From: Phenylobacterium sp. | Lineage (GTDB): Bacteria > Pseudomonadota > Alphaproteobacteria > Caulobacterales > Caulobacteraceae | Direction of reading: 5' to 3' | NCBI GenBank assembly: GCA_028291285.1 | Contig: JAQGIJ010000160.1 | Location: 1-5,506, forward strand | Length of the DNA stretch: 5,506 bases | In this document: positions 4,895 through 5,506 of the stretch, one piece after another | How positions within the stretch are numbered: the first letter of the stretch is position 1 | Layout of the letters: every line of letters starts with the position of its first letter | The notes under the pieces: generated by a model | Databases searched by the model: none | Seen by the model: only the letters and a program-made list of their open reading frames with translations | What the model was told of the DNA's origin: nothing | Program-made: the position numbers and the translations under genes

Positions 4895-5506
4895 CTAGCG
4901 CTTCTTCGCCAGCGGGTGCTTGGTCTCGACGACCTCGCGCAGGCGCTCGCTGGCGACGTGGGTGTAGATCTGGGTGGTGGCGATGTCGGCGTGGCCGAGC
5001 AGGGTCTGCACGACGCGCAGGTCGGCGCCGCCCTCCAGCAGGTGGGTGGCGAAGGCGTGGCGCAGGACGTGCGGGCTGACGCGCGCCGGGTCGATGCCGG
5101 CGCCGGCGGCGGCCTCGTCGAGCAGCTGCGCGAACCGGCGGGGCGTCAGCCGACCGCCCGCGCCGCGCGAGGGGAAGAGCCACGGATTGGCCTTATCGCC
5201 CTTGACCAGGAACTGCGGCCGGACCTGCAGATAGACCTTCACCGCGGCCCGCGCGGCGGCGTTCAGGGGCGCCAGCCGCTCCTTGCCGCCCTTGCCCTTG
5301 ACGATCAGGTAGGCCGGGTCGCGCGCCAGCGCCGCCAGCGTCAGGCCCGTCAGCTCGGAGATCCGCAGGCCGGAGGCGTATGCGAGCTCGACCATGCAGG
5401 CGAGCCGCAGGCCCTGGCCGCCGTAGCGGGCGCCGGCCGCGACGATCAGCCGGTCCATCTCCTCGCGGCTCAGCACCTTGGGCAGCGAGCGGCCCTTCTT
5501 CGGCGC
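4895..5506 (-). CDS. xerD: Site-specific tyrosine recombinase XerD, N-terminus cut by the right window edge
   Basis: Catalytic domain of a Xer-type tyrosine recombinase, which with XerC resolves chromosome dimers at dif near the division septum under FtsK control. The frame is open to the window edge and reads APKKGRSLPK before a GTG at 5476, matching the usual linker before the Xer catalytic domain (typically ...LPK-LS). That GTG is therefore internal and the gene continues to the right; 203 codons are visible. Counting from the GTG codon as 1, catalytic residues are Arg38 (GLRISE), Lys62 (GKGGKE), His136 and Arg139 (HVLRHAFATHLL), His162 (LLGHADIATT) and nucleophile Tyr171 (QIYTHV). Their spacing (24, then 3, 26 and 9) equals that of E. 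coli XerD as I recall it, apart from a 2-residue insertion between Lys and His. The end, KHPLA, is also Xer-like. XerD rather than XerC is chosen on overall resemblance and on accA nearby; the missing N-terminus prevents certainty. Confidence 0.85.
   Translation of the reverse strand, partial: APKKGRSLPKVLSREEMDRLIVAAGARYGGQGLRLACMVELAYASGLRISELTGLTLAALARDPAYLIVKGKGGKERLAPLNAAARAAVKVYLQVRPQFLVKGDKANPWLFPSRGAGGRLTPRRFAQLLDEAAAGAGIDPARVSPHVLRHAFATHLLEGGADLRVVQTLLGHADIATTQIYTHVASERLREVVETKHPLAKKR

Noticed and set aside
4895..5506. Tyrosine recombinase as the mark of an integrated mobile element
   Set aside because: The sequence is Xer-like throughout, codon use matches its neighbours, and no attachment-site repeats or phage genes are present; housekeeping XerD is the simpler reading.

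Overview
The window is GC-rich (about 70% by eye) and densely coded, with strong G/C third-position bias. Gene families and protein styles point to an alphaproteobacterium, most likely Caulobacteraceae (Caulobacter/Phenylobacterium type). That placement is inference from protein style and the accA/xerD neighbourhood, not from a search. It reads as ordinary chromosome: no insertion sequence, phage, CRISPR array, tRNA or rRNA was seen.

Left part, all on the + strand (1-2824): a TetR-family regulator that enters from beyond the left edge, an EHN-type epoxide hydrolase with all expected catalytic residues, and a low-specificity L-threonine aldolase-like PLP enzyme. The last two share a 4-bp ATGA overlap, so they are probably co-transcribed and translationally coupled. 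The regulator ends 93 bp before the hydrolase. A promoter-like sequence with a 10-bp palindrome in its spacer lies in that gap, so local control by the TetR protein is plausible but unproven.

Middle part (2835-4842): accA (carboxyltransferase alpha subunit of acetyl-CoA carboxylase) on the - strand converges on the aldolase with only 10 bp between the stop codons. A 253-bp intergenic region separates accA from a divergent + strand gene for a secreted glycine-zipper protein. That region holds a candidate accA promoter and a cluster of four perfect inverted repeats. The glycine-zipper protein has a signal peptide, eight uninterrupted heptads with an aromatic residue at a fixed position, and a Rick_17kDa-type double glycine zipper flanked by cysteines.

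Right part (4843-5506): a strong hairpin separates the glycine-zipper gene from a convergent - strand tyrosine recombinase, very probably xerD, cut by the right edge but retaining all six catalytic residues. No undescribed multi-gene system was found. The most interesting items are the heptad/zipper envelope protein and the dyad cluster upstream of accA.
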